From Planctomycetota bacterium (GTDB taxonomy: Bacteria; Planctomycetota; Planctomycetia; Isosphaerales; Isosphaeraceae), in the NCBI GenBank assembly GCA_021807585.1, contig JAKBCQ010000283.1, positions 1-5,172 on the forward strand: a stretch of DNA of 5,172 nt, read 5' to 3'. Positions 1-5,172 of this stretch are shown here, in pieces (positions within the stretch are counted from its first letter, which is position 1; every line of letters starts with the position of its first letter). Below the pieces are notes generated by a model. The model was given only the letters and a program-made list of their open reading frames with translations. It did no database searches and was not told the origin of the DNA. The position numbers were made by a program, and so were the translations under genes.

Positions 1-1
1 C

Positions 2-421
2 GTGGTGATCGGCGCTGCGCCTCGCGGACGAGCGGATTACGAGGCCGAATGTCGGAGGCTCGCCGGGCAATGCGCGACCTGGCTTGGTGCGATCGAGCAC
101 GACGATCCGCTGTTGGAATCGGCGTACGCCGCGGCTCGCGTGACGGCGTTGCCGAGCTGGTTCGAGACACCCGGATTGGCGGCTCTTGAAGGAGGGATCG
201 CGGGTTCGGCGGTCGTCGTTACGAGGAACGGCGGAACGCGCGAGTATTTCGGCGATCATGCGGAATATATCGATCCGGGCTCGGTGAATTCGATCAAATC
301 GGCGGTTGCGAAGGCGTTGAGTGAAGGCCCGGATCCGGCTTTGGCTCGCCGGATCGCCTTGCGCTATATGTGGGAAACCGCGGTTGAGCGAACGAGGGAG
401 GCGTATGATCGCACGGCGTGA
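2..421 (+). CDS. Glycosyltransferase family 4-like protein, C-terminal fragment (5' end outside window)
   Basis: This is the C-terminal 139 residues of a GT-B fold glycosyltransferase, resembling GT4 (Pfam Glycos_transf_1). Such enzymes transfer a sugar from a nucleotide-sugar donor during cell-surface glycan synthesis. The diagnostic part is SWFETPGLAALEGGIAG at visible residues 52-68. It contains the E-x7-E motif (E55 and E63) that contacts the donor in this superfamily. It is preceded by a strand-like RVTALPS and followed by AVVVTRNGGTREYFGD, the usual order in the C-terminal Rossmann domain. Near the end, RYMWETAVERTREAY matches the final helix, where a W-x-x-x-A pattern is common. The frame is open to the window edge, and the GTG at base 2 is an internal valine codon rather than a start. 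The gene ends at a TGA that overlaps the next gene by 17 bases, suggesting coupled translation. Donor and acceptor cannot be read from this fragment. Confidence 0.85.
   Translation: MVIGAAPRGRADYEAECRRLAGQCATWLGAIEHDDPLLESAYAAARVTALPSWFETPGLAALEGGIAGSAVVVTRNGGTREYFGDHAEYIDPGSVNSIKSAVAKALSEGPDPALARRIALRYMWETAVERTREAYDRTA
394..401 (+). promoter_or_regulatory. Ribosome binding site of the GT9 gene
   Basis: The purine-rich GAGGGAGG sits just before the ATG at 405, with GAGG at 394-397 giving a 7-base spacer. It lies inside the end of the GT4-like gene. It decides the GT9 start at 405 over the longer in-frame alternative at 321, which would overlap the upstream gene by about 100 bases. Confidence 0.6.
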
Positions 422-1778
422 CGCATCTCCGTCACCGGTTCGTCTCGGGCGATACCGCTACAGCAAGCTGCGGTGGCGCGTCCTCGTCGGCGTATTGGAC
501 GCGATCGGCGCGGTCTTAACGGCGTTTTATCGCAAGCTCAAGCCGCCTCGCCGAGTCGGCGCTCCGCGGCGGATCGTCGTCGTTCAACTTGATCACCTGG
601 GAGACGCGGTTTTATCGAGTCCATTGTTTCCTCGGTTGAAACAAATCTATCCCGAGGCGACGATCGACGTCGTCGCGTCGCCGAGCAATCACGCGGTGTT
701 CGAGGCCGATCCGCACGTTCGGCGGGTTCATCTCGCGGCGAAAAATTGGTTCGAGAGGCGGCGCGGGGGTTGGGCGCTGGGGTCCGCGGTGTGGACTTTG
801 GGACGGAAATTACGCACATATCAATATGATTTAGGAATAGATGTTCGAGGAGACGTTCTGACGGTCGTGACGCTTGCGATCGCGGGTATTCCGCGGCGTC
901 TGGGCTGGGCGATGGGGGGGGGCGGGTTTCTCCTGACCGATATCGCCGATTGGGTTCCCGGTCGGCACGAGGCGAAGGCGCGGATGGCGCTTTTGAGCGT
1001 TCTTGATCGCGATCGGTCCGCGTTGGAGCGCGGCCGCGCGACCGGCGACGCGATAAAAATGCATGTTTACGTAAGTGATCGAGATCGATCGAGGATATTG
1101 CGTCGTTTGATCCAAACATGGCCGGGCGATTCGGGATCGGGATCGGCTTACGAGTCGATCGATGTGCGAGCTTTGAAAGCAACGTTCGCCGACGGCGGCG
1201 GAGCTGGATCGTCTTCGGCTTCGGGCGCCGGGGTTGTGAAGAAGCGATCGCGAGGAGCGGGCAAGCTGCTCGTAGCGCATCTGGGAGCGGGAACGAGCGC
1301 CAAGCGCTGGCCGATCGAGCATTGGCGCGAGCTGATCGGCCGGTTCCTTGGCGACGGTTGGCGGGTTGTGATCGTCGGTGGAGCGACCGAGCTCGAGGGG
1401 GGATATTCGCTCGACGCTCATCCGTCGCTCGCCGATTGGACCGCGACGTTAACCGTGGCGGAATCGACGGCGCTGATGGAAATTGCCGATTTGTTTATAG
1501 GATCGGATTCGGGCCCCGCTCACCTCGCCGCGGCCGCGGGAGTGGTGTCGGTGATTCTCTTCAGCGGAACGAATCGCGCGAGCCAGTGGCGGCCTTGGTC
1601 GCGTCGATCGCTGATCGTGCGTCGCCCCACGCCTTGCGGTCCGTGTCATCAGAAGAACTGCCCCATATTTAACCATCCGTGCATGTCTTTTATTAGCCCC
1701 GATCGCGTCTATCGCGCGGCGTATCGCTGGACGGCGAGAATTCGAGATACGGAGTCTTCACATGTCTCAATTGGTTGA
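405..1778 (+). CDS. Glycosyltransferase family 9 (heptosyltransferase-like) protein
   Basis: This 457-residue enzyme belongs to GT9, the ADP-heptose:LPS heptosyltransferase family (WaaC/WaaF/RfaF relatives). It probably adds a sugar to a lipopolysaccharide or similar surface glycan at the cytoplasmic face of the inner membrane. Seen in order: a basic N-terminal extension with a hydrophobic stretch (about 24-42); the first Rossmann strand and loop IVVVQLDHLGDAVLSSPLFP (57-76); RRLGWAMGGGGFLLTD (164-179); HLGAGTSAKRWP (292-303), with the Lys-Arg-Trp-Pro phosphate-binding motif; and the signature IGSDSGPAHLAAAAG (365-379) for donor binding. A Cys cluster (C411, C414, C419, C426) follows; such a cluster is seen in many GT9 members. 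At 457 residues it is longer than the usual 330-360, because of the N-terminal extension and a Gly/Ser-rich linker at about 240-287. A run of nine G lies at codons 170-173. The gene overlaps both plus-strand neighbours by 17 bases. The exact sugar is not determinable. Confidence 0.93.
   Translation: MIARRDASPSPVRLGRYRYSKLRWRVLVGVLDAIGAVLTAFYRKLKPPRRVGAPRRIVVVQLDHLGDAVLSSPLFPRLKQIYPEATIDVVASPSNHAVFEADPHVRRVHLAAKNWFERRRGGWALGSAVWTLGRKLRTYQYDLGIDVRGDVLTVVTLAIAGIPRRLGWAMGGGGFLLTDIADWVPGRHEAKARMALLSVLDRDRSALERGRATGDAIKMHVYVSDRDRSRILRRLIQTWPGDSGSGSAYESIDVRALKATFADGGGAGSSSASGAGVVKKRSRGAGKLLVAHLGAGTSAKRWPIEHWRELIGRFLGDGWRVVIVGGATELEGGYSLDAHPSLADWTATLTVAESTALMEIADLFIGSDSGPAHLAAAAGVVSVILFSGTNRASQWRPWSRRSLIVRRPTPCGPCHQKNCPIFNHPCMSFISPDRVYRAAYRWTARIRDTESSHVSIG
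914..922 (+). repeat. Nine-G homopolymer tract inside the GT9 gene
   Basis: Nine consecutive G are followed by C and three more G, encoding the four glycines of MGGGGF. Gain of one G would bring a TGA into frame at 1004-1006, and loss of one G would bring a TGA into frame at 934-936. A slip either way would therefore remove the whole donor-binding domain. Glycines at this place are common in GT9 proteins, so protein constraint explains part of the run, but the GGG-GGG-GGC codon choice is not required by it. Confidence 0.6.
1122..1265 (+). other. Low-complexity interdomain linker of the GT9 enzyme
   Basis: Residues about 240-287 of the GT9 protein lie between the N- and C-terminal Rossmann domains. 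They are rich in Gly, Ala and Ser, with blocks such as GDSGSGSAYE and GGGAGSSSASGAG followed by a basic KKRSRGAGK. Typical GT9 proteins have a short linker here. It is most likely a disordered hinge and shows no recognised motif. Confidence 0.5.
1751..1754 (+). promoter_or_regulatory. Ribosome binding site of the small membrane-protein gene
   Basis: GGAG lies 7 bases before the ATG at 1762, an optimal distance, inside the last codons of the GT9 gene. It is one of the main supports for the following small gene being real. Confidence 0.45.
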
Positions 1779-2112
1779 TGAAGTGGCGTCGGTCCGAGAG
1801 GAATGTCTGGACGATTGTTGGGACGAGTCGTCGAGTTCGCCCGCGGCGATCGAAGCCGAAGCGGTGGGATTCGACTGGCGTGGAACGATCACGTTCGCGT
1901 GGGCTCTGTTATGTGCACTTTTATATGCGAAGATGACTTGGGAACGCAAGTCGCCGAGCGGAACGGTGCGTGAGCGTACGAGTTCACCCTCGGTCCGTGT
2001 CGTCGACCGTGTCCTCCGAGCGTCTCGTCCAAACGATTCGGTCGATCCCGTCACCCCGCTTCACGGCTCGGTAGGCGAGAGCCGCGGGCTCGAAAATTGG
2101 GCGGAGCCGTAA
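1762..2112 (+). CDS. Hypothetical small single-pass membrane protein
   Basis: I do not recognise this 116-residue protein. The N-terminal part (about 1-35) is acidic, with paired acidic residues (E13-E14, D17-D18, D21-E22) and two Cys. A hydrophobic segment, TITFAWALLCALLYAKMTW (42-60), could span the membrane once. The rest is polar, Arg/Ser-rich and probably disordered. Positive charges after the segment suggest a cytoplasmic C-terminus, by the positive-inside rule. Support for a real gene: an ATG with GGAG 7 bases upstream, a 17-base overlap with the GT9 stop like that at the GT4/GT9 junction, and codon use resembling its neighbours. Against it: the last 129 bases lie antisense to the kinase gene, and no family match is evident. 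If real, it is the last gene of the glycosyltransferase operon and might be a membrane accessory of the pathway. A role is not shown. Confidence 0.5.
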   Translation: MSQLVDEVASVREECLDDCWDESSSSPAAIEAEAVGFDWRGTITFAWALLCALLYAKMTWERKSPSGTVRERTSSPSVRVVDRVLRASRPNDSVDPVTPLHGSVGESRGLENWAEP

Positions 2113-3768
2113 CGATTTATCGAACGAATCGGCGGACGCGGCGAAGTCGCCGATCGCGAGCGCCGCGACTCCGCGTGCGTACCACAAGTCGGGATCGCGG
2201 GGATATGCCTTCGTCGGTCGATCGACGAGCGTCCACGCCTCCGCTCCGCGTTCCAACACGCACAAAGCGAGCGCCTTATTGATCAACGCGGGAAGGCTTA
2301 GGCGATTGATTCTGAGTGCGACGTCGGCGGCCTGGATCGCTTTTTCGAAACGTCCCAGATCCCCCATGCAGGCCGCCATGTTGAACCAGGCGGGAACATA
2401 CTTTGATGCGCTTGCGATCGCTTCGTCGTAGCACGCTTTTTCTTCGAGATGGCGACCGAGGGTACCGAGGGAGATTCCTTTATTGGTGAGATCCCAGGCG
2501 TCGAGTTCGGACTCGCGCGGGACGGGGACTCTTCGTCGCGCGATTTCCCAAAGGCATTCGGCGAGATCGCGACGAAGGTCGGCGAAGCTGGGGTAGCGTT
2601 TGGCGGGAGTTTTTTCGAGGCACCGCTGCGCGATCGCGTCGATCCGCGCCGCGTAACGAGCGTATTTTTTGGGGATCGAGGGGACGAGCGAAGGGGGAGC
2701 GAGCGACATATGTTGGCGGCAAAGTGTTTTGATCTTTTTGCCGCGGAACGGTCGTTCGCGGGCGATCATTTCGAAGAAGACGACCCCGAGGCCGTACATA
2801 TCGGCGCGGAAGTCGACCGATTTGGCGTCGACGAATTGTTCGGGCGCCATGTACGGCCCGGTGCCGAGCGCGGCGTTGGGCTTGGTGAATCCGGTCGGCG
2901 CTTCGACGTTGAGCTCGGCCGAGGAATCGTCGGCGGGGGCGAGCGGAGTGAACCCCGAATCGTCGGCGAGCGGAATATCGGCGGCCGAGCGAACGATCTC
3001 TTTGGGGAATATCATCGTCGAAGCCGATCCCCCCGCGGGTTCGCTCTTCCGCCGATCGCGGCGCCACGATCCCTCGGAGAAGGGACGGCGTTCGAGATCG
3101 GTCGCGACGCTCGTCGGTATCTCGCTCGTATCCGAATCAGAATAAATAATGACATGAGGTCCTGACACTTCGGAAAGCGGGATCGCGCCGCCGAAAAAAT
3201 CAACCCCCCCCGTTTCGTCGTGGATCTTGGCGAGGCCGAAATCGGTGATCTTGAGCGTCCCCCCCTCGGTAATCAACAAGTTCTCAGGTTTAATATCGCG
3301 ATGGCAATGCAAGCCTTTTTGCAAGGAATATTCCATACCCGAGCAAAATTGGATCGCGAACCGAAGCGCCGCGATCAAATCGAGCCGCGGCGTGCCGATC
3401 CAGTGCCTCAAATCGCCCCCCGTGACGAGCTCGAGAAAAACGTGCGGGTGCGAATCGACCTCTTGCACCGAATACGCCCGGACGACGTTGGGATGACGAT
3501 CGAGCTTGATCCACGTGCGACACTCGTTGACGAACCGCTCGCTGTAGCGCGGATCGGTGTAATATTGCTCGCGCAGCGCCTTGATCGCCATCACCTTCGG
3601 GCCCGTCGTCGCCTGATGATCGTACACGACGTGGACGTCTCCCATTCCCCCCGAGATGACGTCGAAGATCTCGTACCGATCGGCGATCCAATCTCCTATA
3701 AGTCTTGGGTTGTTCATATCGGTAAACCCCCGCCGGCCTTCGTCGGCCCGTCGCCTCGCATGACCCAT
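1984..3768 (-). CDS. Ser/Thr protein kinase with long activation-segment insertion and C-terminal TPR repeats
   Basis: This 594-residue Hanks-type kinase phosphorylates Ser/Thr on proteins using ATP. No membrane segment is seen, so it is probably cytoplasmic. The kinase domain (about 32-410) shows: the glycine loop SGGMGDVHVVYD (39-50), lacking the first glycine of GxGxxG; the ATP lysine in VMAIK (K63); a likely helix-C glutamate (E82); HRDIKPEN (156-163) with catalytic D158 and N163; DFG (176-178); GTGPYMAPE (302-310); DMYGLG (323-328); and the C-lobe arginine in the AKRYPSF region. All catalytic residues are present, so it should be active. Between DFGLAK and GTGPYMAPE lie about 120 residues, far more than usual. 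Residues about 422-558 form four TPR-like repeats (NKGISLGTLGRHLEEKACYD; WFNMAACMGDLGRFEKAIQA; ALINKALALCVLERGAEAW; LWYARGVAALAIGDFAASAD), likely a protein-binding platform. The ATG at 3768 has AGGA 5 bases upstream. M18 (base 3717) is an alternative start just before the kinase domain. The C-terminus overlaps the opposing small gene. Confidence 0.93.
   Translation of the reverse strand: MGHARRRADEGRRGFTDMNNPRLIGDWIADRYEIFDVISGGMGDVHVVYDHQATTGPKVMAIKALREQYYTDPRYSERFVNECRTWIKLDRHPNVVRAYSVQEVDSHPHVFLELVTGGDLRHWIGTPRLDLIAALRFAIQFCSGMEYSLQKGLHCHRDIKPENLLITEGGTLKITDFGLAKIHDETGGVDFFGGAIPLSEVSGPHVIIYSDSDTSEIPTSVATDLERRPFSEGSWRRDRRKSEPAGGSASTMIFPKEIVRSAADIPLADDSGFTPLAPADDSSAELNVEAPTGFTKPNAALGTGPYMAPEQFVDAKSVDFRADMYGLGVVFFEMIARERPFRGKKIKTLCRQHMSLAPPSLVPSIPKKYARYAARIDAIAQRCLEKTPAKRYPSFADLRRDLAECLWEIARRRVPVPRESELDAWDLTNKGISLGTLGRHLEEKACYDEAIASASKYVPAWFNMAACMGDLGRFEKAIQAADVALRINRLSLPALINKALALCVLERGAEAWTLVDRPTKAYPRDPDLWYARGVAALAIGDFAASADSFDKSLRLRPIFEPAALAYRAVKRGDGIDRIVWTRRSEDTVDDTDRG
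2866..3228 (-). other. Insertion in the kinase activation segment
   Basis: This covers kinase residues about 181-301, between DFGLAK and the GTGPYMAPE motif. A normal kinase has roughly 15-25 residues here. The insert is acidic and rich in Ser, Thr and Pro (more than 20 Ser/Thr by hand count), with stretches such as YSDSDTSEIPTSVATD and a basic RRDRRKSEP patch. It has no recognised fold or motif and looks disordered. It could hold autophosphorylation sites or a docking region. Confidence 0.75.
3204..3211 (-). repeat. Eight-base G/C homopolymer in the kinase gene
   Basis: Eight C on the plus strand read as eight G in the kinase coding strand, across residues 186-189 at the start of the activation-segment insertion. 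A second run of seven lies at 3259-3265. A slip here would cut the protein between DFG and APE. There is no direct evidence that the tract varies. Confidence 0.4.
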
Positions 3769-3773
3769 GTCGA

Positions 3774-3777
3774 TCCT
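3774..3777 (-). promoter_or_regulatory. Ribosome binding site of the kinase gene
   Basis: The coding strand reads TTAGGATCGAC before the ATG at 3768, placing AGGA 5 bases from the start. This favours the 594-residue form over a start at the internal ATG (base 3717), which has only a G-rich run upstream. Confidence 0.45.
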
Positions 3778-3829
3778 AACCCCGAACGGCCGACCCGAAC
3801 AACCCCCTTTTTCATCATAAATATTCTAG

Positions 3830-3857
3830 TGTATACTTATGTTTTATGGTTGCTTAA
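3830..3857 (-). promoter_or_regulatory. Possible promoter of the kinase gene in an AT-rich patch
   Basis: Bases about 3810-3860 are strikingly AT-rich compared with the rest of the window. On the minus strand they hold TATACA (3830-3835) with a weak -35-like TTAAGC 16 bases upstream (3852-3857), which reaches into the end of the phosphoesterase gene. A second -10-like TAGAAT lies at 3823-3828 with no good partner. The matches to sigma-70 consensus are partial, so the base composition is the stronger argument. No hairpin terminator for the upstream gene is seen in this gap, so readthrough from it is also possible. Confidence 0.25.
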
Positions 3858-5172
3858 CATCCCCCGCGACGGTCGACGATACGCGCTTTTCCGTATGTTC
3901 GCCCGTCGTCGGCGGATATTTTGGCGATTCGGGCGATCGTCGTCGCTTCGCGGTCGATTCGGCTTGTGTGCCGCCCGCAGCCGGCGCCTGTTCGACACGT
4001 GTCAGATTAATCGCCGCCTCCGTTTTTTCCATCATAAACGAATCACAAAGCGTTCCCGCCGCGTCGAACGATCGATACCCGAGCCGACGAGCGCCGTCGA
4101 TTTGGATCACCTGGTATGTCGACCGGTGCGTGAAAGCCGCCGCCGCCACCCCGCGCACGTTTTGGTCGTAATATTTATCTCCCGACACCGACACCACGTA
4201 AACCGTCCCTTGCGTAATCCGATTCGGCTCGTCGCGACGCACCACTCCATGCCGGATCGGATACGTGCGGAGATACGCGTGATCGTGCCCCTGAAGCACC
4301 AGATCGACGCCGCGGCGGTCGAATACCGGGGTCCACGCGGCCTCAAGCGGGGGGTTCTCTCGGCTCGGGTGCGACGCATGTACGGGATGATGAAACATCA
4401 CGATCTTCCAGCGGGCGCGAGTTCGAGCCAGCTCTCGATCAAGCCATTCGGCCTGCACGCGAGCCGAATCGACGTCATAAAGCGCCTGCGTGCTGTCCAA
4501 GACCGCCAGAAACGCGCCGGCGTACTCGACGGCATACACTAAATAGGCGTCGATTCCCCGCGGACCGTTCTCGGGCGGTCGAAAAAACGAGCGGTATAAC
4601 CGCGGCCCTTCGTCTAAATATTCGTGATTCCCCACACACGGCAGGAACGCGAGACGATCGAACACCCCGGCGCCGCGAAGAAAAAAATGATCCCAATTCG
4701 TCCGTTCGTTGCCCCGATCGACAAGATCACCCGCGATCGCAACGAACCCGACCTCGGGATGACGCTCGACCGCACTCGCCAACAGCTTTCCCCACGCCTC
4801 GAATCCGTTCTGAGCATCACCCAGATAAAGAAAAGAACCGACCTCATCCCCCCTCGGCCCGGTTCTGACCGTGCGCCACGGCGACCAGCCGAACGGACTT
4901 CCGTCGCCAAGCGAATACTGATAAACCGTGCTCGCGGCCAAATCGTCGACCGCGGCGCGATGCCGTCGAGCCGTCGGATCGTTGACGAGCCCGCGCGACC
5001 CGTACACCCACGAATCTCCATAGATGTGCCGATATTTCGGAGGCGCTTCTCGACCGGCTACATATTCCCCCACCCGCAATACCGATCCCATCGCATCGGT
5101 TTTGGTACGCCATGTCCATATCAACGAACGTGATGAATCGACGCCAAATTGTATCACAATTTGATCAGGCGT
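3844..5172 (-). CDS. Purple-acid-phosphatase-like metallophosphoesterase (N-terminus outside window)
   Basis: The visible 442 residues give a two-domain enzyme that probably hydrolyses phosphate esters with a two-metal centre. The N-terminal part (about 1-105) resembles the fibronectin-like PAP N-terminal domain. It begins TPDQIVIQFGVDSSRSLIWTW and ends with HRAAVDDLAASTVYQYSLGD, matching the family patterns PxQ...W and HxxxLxxLxPxTxYxYxxG. The calcineurin-like domain follows, with all motif blocks: YLGDAQ (about 116-121), AGDLVDRGN (147-155), VGNHEY (180-185), MFHHPVH (259-265) and GHDHAY (295-300). The Tyr that follows GDxx in true purple acid phosphatases is Asp (D152) here. The last 60 or so residues are Lys/Arg/Ser/Pro-rich and probably disordered. 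The frame stays open to the window edge; the GTG at 5155-5157 falls inside the N-terminal domain and is not the start. PAP-like proteins are commonly exported, but any signal peptide lies outside the window. It sits 75 bases upstream of the kinase on the same strand. Confidence 0.9.
   Translation of the reverse strand, partial: TPDQIVIQFGVDSSRSLIWTWRTKTDAMGSVLRVGEYVAGREAPPKYRHIYGDSWVYGSRGLVNDPTARRHRAAVDDLAASTVYQYSLGDGSPFGWSPWRTVRTGPRGDEVGSFLYLGDAQNGFEAWGKLLASAVERHPEVGFVAIAGDLVDRGNERTNWDHFFLRGAGVFDRLAFLPCVGNHEYLDEGPRLYRSFFRPPENGPRGIDAYLVYAVEYAGAFLAVLDSTQALYDVDSARVQAEWLDRELARTRARWKIVMFHHPVHASHPSRENPPLEAAWTPVFDRRGVDLVLQGHDHAYLRTYPIRHGVVRRDEPNRITQGTVYVVSVSGDKYYDQNVRGVAAAAFTHRSTYQVIQIDGARRLGYRSFDAAGTLCDSFMMEKTEAAINLTRVEQAPAAGGTQAESTAKRRRSPESPKYPPTTGEHTEKRVSSTVAGDVKQP

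Noticed and set aside
321..404. Longer GT9 start at 321
   Set aside because: It would overlap the GT4-like gene by about 100 bases, whereas the ATG at 405 has a good ribosome binding site.
538..1421. Minus-strand open frames opposite the GT9 gene
   Set aside because: They are Arg/Ser/Pro-rich with no motifs, while the plus strand carries all GT9 signatures. They arise from the high-GC codon use.
1767..2054. Minus-strand 95-codon frame in the region between the GT9 and kinase genes
   Set aside because: It is Arg/Ser/Thr-rich, overlaps the kinase end in another frame and shows no domain. The plus-strand small gene has a better start signal and a hydrophobic segment.
2449..3165. Plus-strand 238-codon frame opposite the kinase
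   Set aside because: It is rich in Gly, Arg and Glu, as expected for the complement of this kinase sequence, and has no recognisable domain.
2866..3228. Frameshift or assembly error as the cause of the kinase insertion
   Set aside because: The frame is open throughout, with normal codon style, and both flanking kinase motifs are in the same frame. An error would need two compensating shifts and is less likely, though not excluded.
3769..3843. Hairpin terminator after the phosphoesterase
   Set aside because: The gap holds a direct GTTCGGG repeat around a short GGCC palindrome, but no stable stem followed by a T run on the minus strand.
3220..4542. Long plus-strand open frame of 440 codons
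   Set aside because: It runs antisense across both the kinase and the phosphoesterase, crosses their intergenic gap, is Arg/Pro-rich and has no domain pattern. It is a shadow of the real minus-strand genes.
5155..5157. GTG as the start of the phosphoesterase
   Set aside because: The five codons before it continue the PAP N-terminal pattern (TPDQI), so the protein begins beyond the window edge.
1..5172. CRISPR array, tRNA, insertion sequence or phage attachment site
   Set aside because: No regularly spaced repeats, cloverleaf-like sequence, transposase or terminal inverted repeats were found on either strand.

Overview
The window holds four well-supported protein-coding genes and one plausible small one, in two converging groups. 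GC content is high (about 60% by eye), and every reading frame makes heavy use of TCG, GCG and CGA/CGC-type codons. A Hanks-type Ser/Thr kinase joined to TPR repeats, a purple-acid-phosphatase-like phosphoesterase and an LPS-type GT9 glycosyltransferase fit a Gram-negative bacterium of the Planctomycetota type or another large-genome environmental lineage. That placement is an inference from gene style. No rRNA or other marker gene is present to settle it.

Left part, plus strand (1-2112): the C-terminal end of a GT4-like glycosyltransferase, cut by the window edge, is followed by a complete GT9 (heptosyltransferase-like) glycosyltransferase and then by a small predicted single-pass membrane protein. 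Each junction is a 17-base overlap, so the three read as a translationally coupled operon. The two transferases point to synthesis of a surface polysaccharide, such as a lipopolysaccharide core or capsule.

Right part, minus strand (5172-1984): a PAP-like metallophosphoesterase, cut at its N-terminus by the right edge, lies 75 bases upstream of a complete 594-residue Ser/Thr protein kinase with four C-terminal TPR-like repeats. The gap between them is an AT-rich patch that may carry the kinase promoter. The kinase 3' end runs into the small plus-strand gene, giving a 129-base antisense overlap.

The most unusual points are: an activation segment in the kinase that is about 135 residues long, owing to an acidic, Ser/Thr-rich insertion between DFG and APE; a nine-G run inside the GT9 gene where a one-base slip either way truncates the protein; a strong excess of GATC, including five copies of the palindrome GCGATCGC; and a PAP-like enzyme in which the expected metal-ligand tyrosine is Asp. 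No RNA gene, insertion sequence, CRISPR array or clear hairpin terminator was seen. The only non-coding stretch is the 75-base gap, so no gene-free region exceeds 300 bases.
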